This document shows, piece after piece, positions 6,799 to 7,864 of a stretch of 7,864 bases of DNA (position 1 is the first letter of the stretch; each line of letters starts with the position of its first letter). The position numbers and the translations under genes are program-made. The stretch comes from an uncultured Eubacterium sp. GTDB lineage: Bacteria; Bacillota; Clostridia; Peptostreptococcales; Anaerovoracaceae. The notes below the pieces were generated by a model. It did not search any database. It had not been told where the DNA came from and saw only the letters and a list, made by a program, of their open reading frames with translations. The stretch is taken from the NCBI GenBank assembly GCA_947367725.1, contig CANBFZ010000078.1, forward strand, positions 1 to 7,864. The letters are read 5' to 3'.

Positions 6799-7864
6799 AT
6801 GAAAGGCAAAACATTAGTAAAGAAGGTAGCCTGTGTTTTGTTGTGTTTGATGGTAGTGCTTGCCTACGCGACTGGATTTCATGATATTTTCAGAGCTAGC
6901 GCAGAGGAACCTACTATAACAGACAGCAGGACAGAGCAGAACGCTGCAGATGAGCCGACTTATGCTGAAGGTTTATTTGGAGAGAATTCTCCGAGTGGTG
7001 TGCTGCCGGATGATGGCGTGGAGCATCCAGAAAGGATTGTAATTGCTTCTTGGACGTGGGTAGACGATGATGAACTGCTGACGTATGATGAGCAGAGACA
7101 GAAATGGTATCTGGACACTGCGGCAGATGAAGAAAACCCGCTTACAGCAGAATTGCTGGAGGGATGTTTCCCGCAGTCCATCAAGGCAGTACTGGAAGAC
7201 GGTACAGAAGAGGAATTAGAAATTACCTGGGACTTTAGCCCGTTAGGTGATGGCGTGACAAAAGGCACACACACTTTGCAGGCTTCTTTACCAGAAGGGT
7301 ATATATTGGCGGAAGATACTGAAGCGCTGGCTGCGACCATAATGCTGGGCGGCAGCATCATGATGGCAGCAGAAGAAACGCAGGAAGGTCAAGTAACTGC
7401 CGGTGGTTTAACCATTACAGGCAAAGGTATTAGTGAGGGAAATGGTGTCACCACTGGTACAGATCCTACATGGGGCGCCTATATTCAGATTGAAACCGAT
7501 ACACCAGTAACAATTTCTGGGACATCAACTACCCATAATATTTGGATTAAGGAAAACACAACAGCAAACATTACGCTGGCTGGTGTGACGATTACAGAGA
7601 GTGCAAAAAAAGATTCTCCAATCAACTTACTTCCAGGAAGTACATGTAATTTGACATTGAAAGATGGCACTACAAATACCCTGACTATTTCCGGTAGTCA
7701 GTCAGCTGCCGCACTTCATGTTGCGCAGACTGCAACCCTTCGTGTCAATGGAAATGGCACGCTGAACGCTACTGGCGGACCAAATTCTGCTGGAATAGGT
7801 GGTGGACATTCAGAAATTGCGGGAACTATGATTTTCAATAGTGGAGTGGTTAATGCTCGCGCGT
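6799..7864 (+). CDS. Secreted surface protein with beta-helix-like repeats (3' partial)
   Basis: Frame 1 stays open to the right edge, giving 355 codons of a larger secreted protein, probably cell-wall attached; any anchor is outside the window. The Sec signal peptide has a basic start (MKGKTLVKK), a hydrophobic core at residues 10-27, and likely cleavage after Ala35 in RASA|EE. An acidic linker follows. A module at about 79-185 (IVIASWTWVDDD, ENPLTAELL, LEITWDFSPLG, GTHTLQASLPEGYILAE) resembles one I recall recurring in clostridial surface proteins. From about 200 the protein is rich in Thr, Gly and Asn, with short strand-like units (ANITLAGVTIT, CNLTLKDGTTNTLTISG, ATLRVNGNGTLNATGG) and GPNSAGIGGGH at 328-337, typical of right-handed beta-helices. 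AGGAAGG (6784-6790) is 8 bases before ATG 6799. In-frame ATGs at 6751 and 6781 lack a comparable site. Ligand and role are unknown. Confidence 0.87.
   Translation, partial: MKGKTLVKKVACVLLCLMVVLAYATGFHDIFRASAEEPTITDSRTEQNAADEPTYAEGLFGENSPSGVLPDDGVEHPERIVIASWTWVDDDELLTYDEQRQKWYLDTAADEENPLTAELLEGCFPQSIKAVLEDGTEEELEITWDFSPLGDGVTKGTHTLQASLPEGYILAEDTEALAATIMLGGSIMMAAEETQEGQVTAGGLTITGKGISEGNGVTTGTDPTWGAYIQIETDTPVTISGTSTTHNIWIKENTTANITLAGVTITESAKKDSPINLLPGSTCNLTLKDGTTNTLTISGSQSAAALHVAQTATLRVNGNGTLNATGGPNSAGIGGGHSEIAGTMIFNSGVVNARA

Noticed and set aside
6693..6884. A 63-codon + strand frame overlapping the leader and the signal-peptide region
   Set aside because: It overlaps the start of the surface-protein gene in another frame, has a TTG start and shows no recognisable protein features.

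Overview
The window reads as chromosome of a Gram-positive, strictly fermentative-type bacterium of the class Clostridia (Lachnospiraceae or a near relative). The reasons are strong AGGAG/GGAAGG ribosome-binding sites, consensus sigma-A promoters, a Gram-positive lipoprotein, a SWIM-SNF2 helicase of clostridial type, clostridial-looking GuaA, and a large secreted surface protein of the kind found in gut Clostridia. The placement is inferred from protein resemblance alone. All genes lie on the + strand.

Left part (1-3141). The window opens inside a HAD-superfamily hydrolase whose first residues, including the nucleophile motif, lie outside. Ten bases later comes a small DUF4352-like lipoprotein, then, after 22 bases, a SWIM-SNF2 helicase locus. 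The helicase locus is broken. The SWIM zinc finger (frame 1), a middle domain block (frame 3) and the C-terminal helicase (frame 1) follow one another, but large stretches between them are absent. These include the Walker A ATP-binding motif, so I call it a pseudogene, or an assembly artefact.

Middle part (3142-6566). A 228-base spacer holds a good sigma-A promoter with two TTGCAA palindromes 11 bp apart at its -35 region, an 11-bp inverted repeat around it, and a leader hairpin. It drives guaB (IMP dehydrogenase), followed after an 89-base spacer with its own stem-loop by guaA (GMP synthase), and a strong intrinsic terminator. Together the two enzymes convert IMP to XMP and then to GMP, so this is a compact guanine-nucleotide operon. 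The IMP dehydrogenase is of the type known from the parasite Tritrichomonas foetus, down to the residue numbering of the catalytic Cys319 and the Arg418-Tyr419 flap pair.

Right part (6567-7864). An independent near-perfect promoter (TTGACA / TATAAT) carries a run of nine G in its spacer, right against the -10 box. It precedes a roughly 158-base leader and a secreted, probably beta-helical surface protein that runs off the right edge. A homopolymer in the promoter spacer of a surface-protein gene is the classic layout of a phase-variable switch, and it is the most interesting feature of the window. I saw no CRISPR array, tRNA, rRNA, insertion sequence or recognisable defence system.
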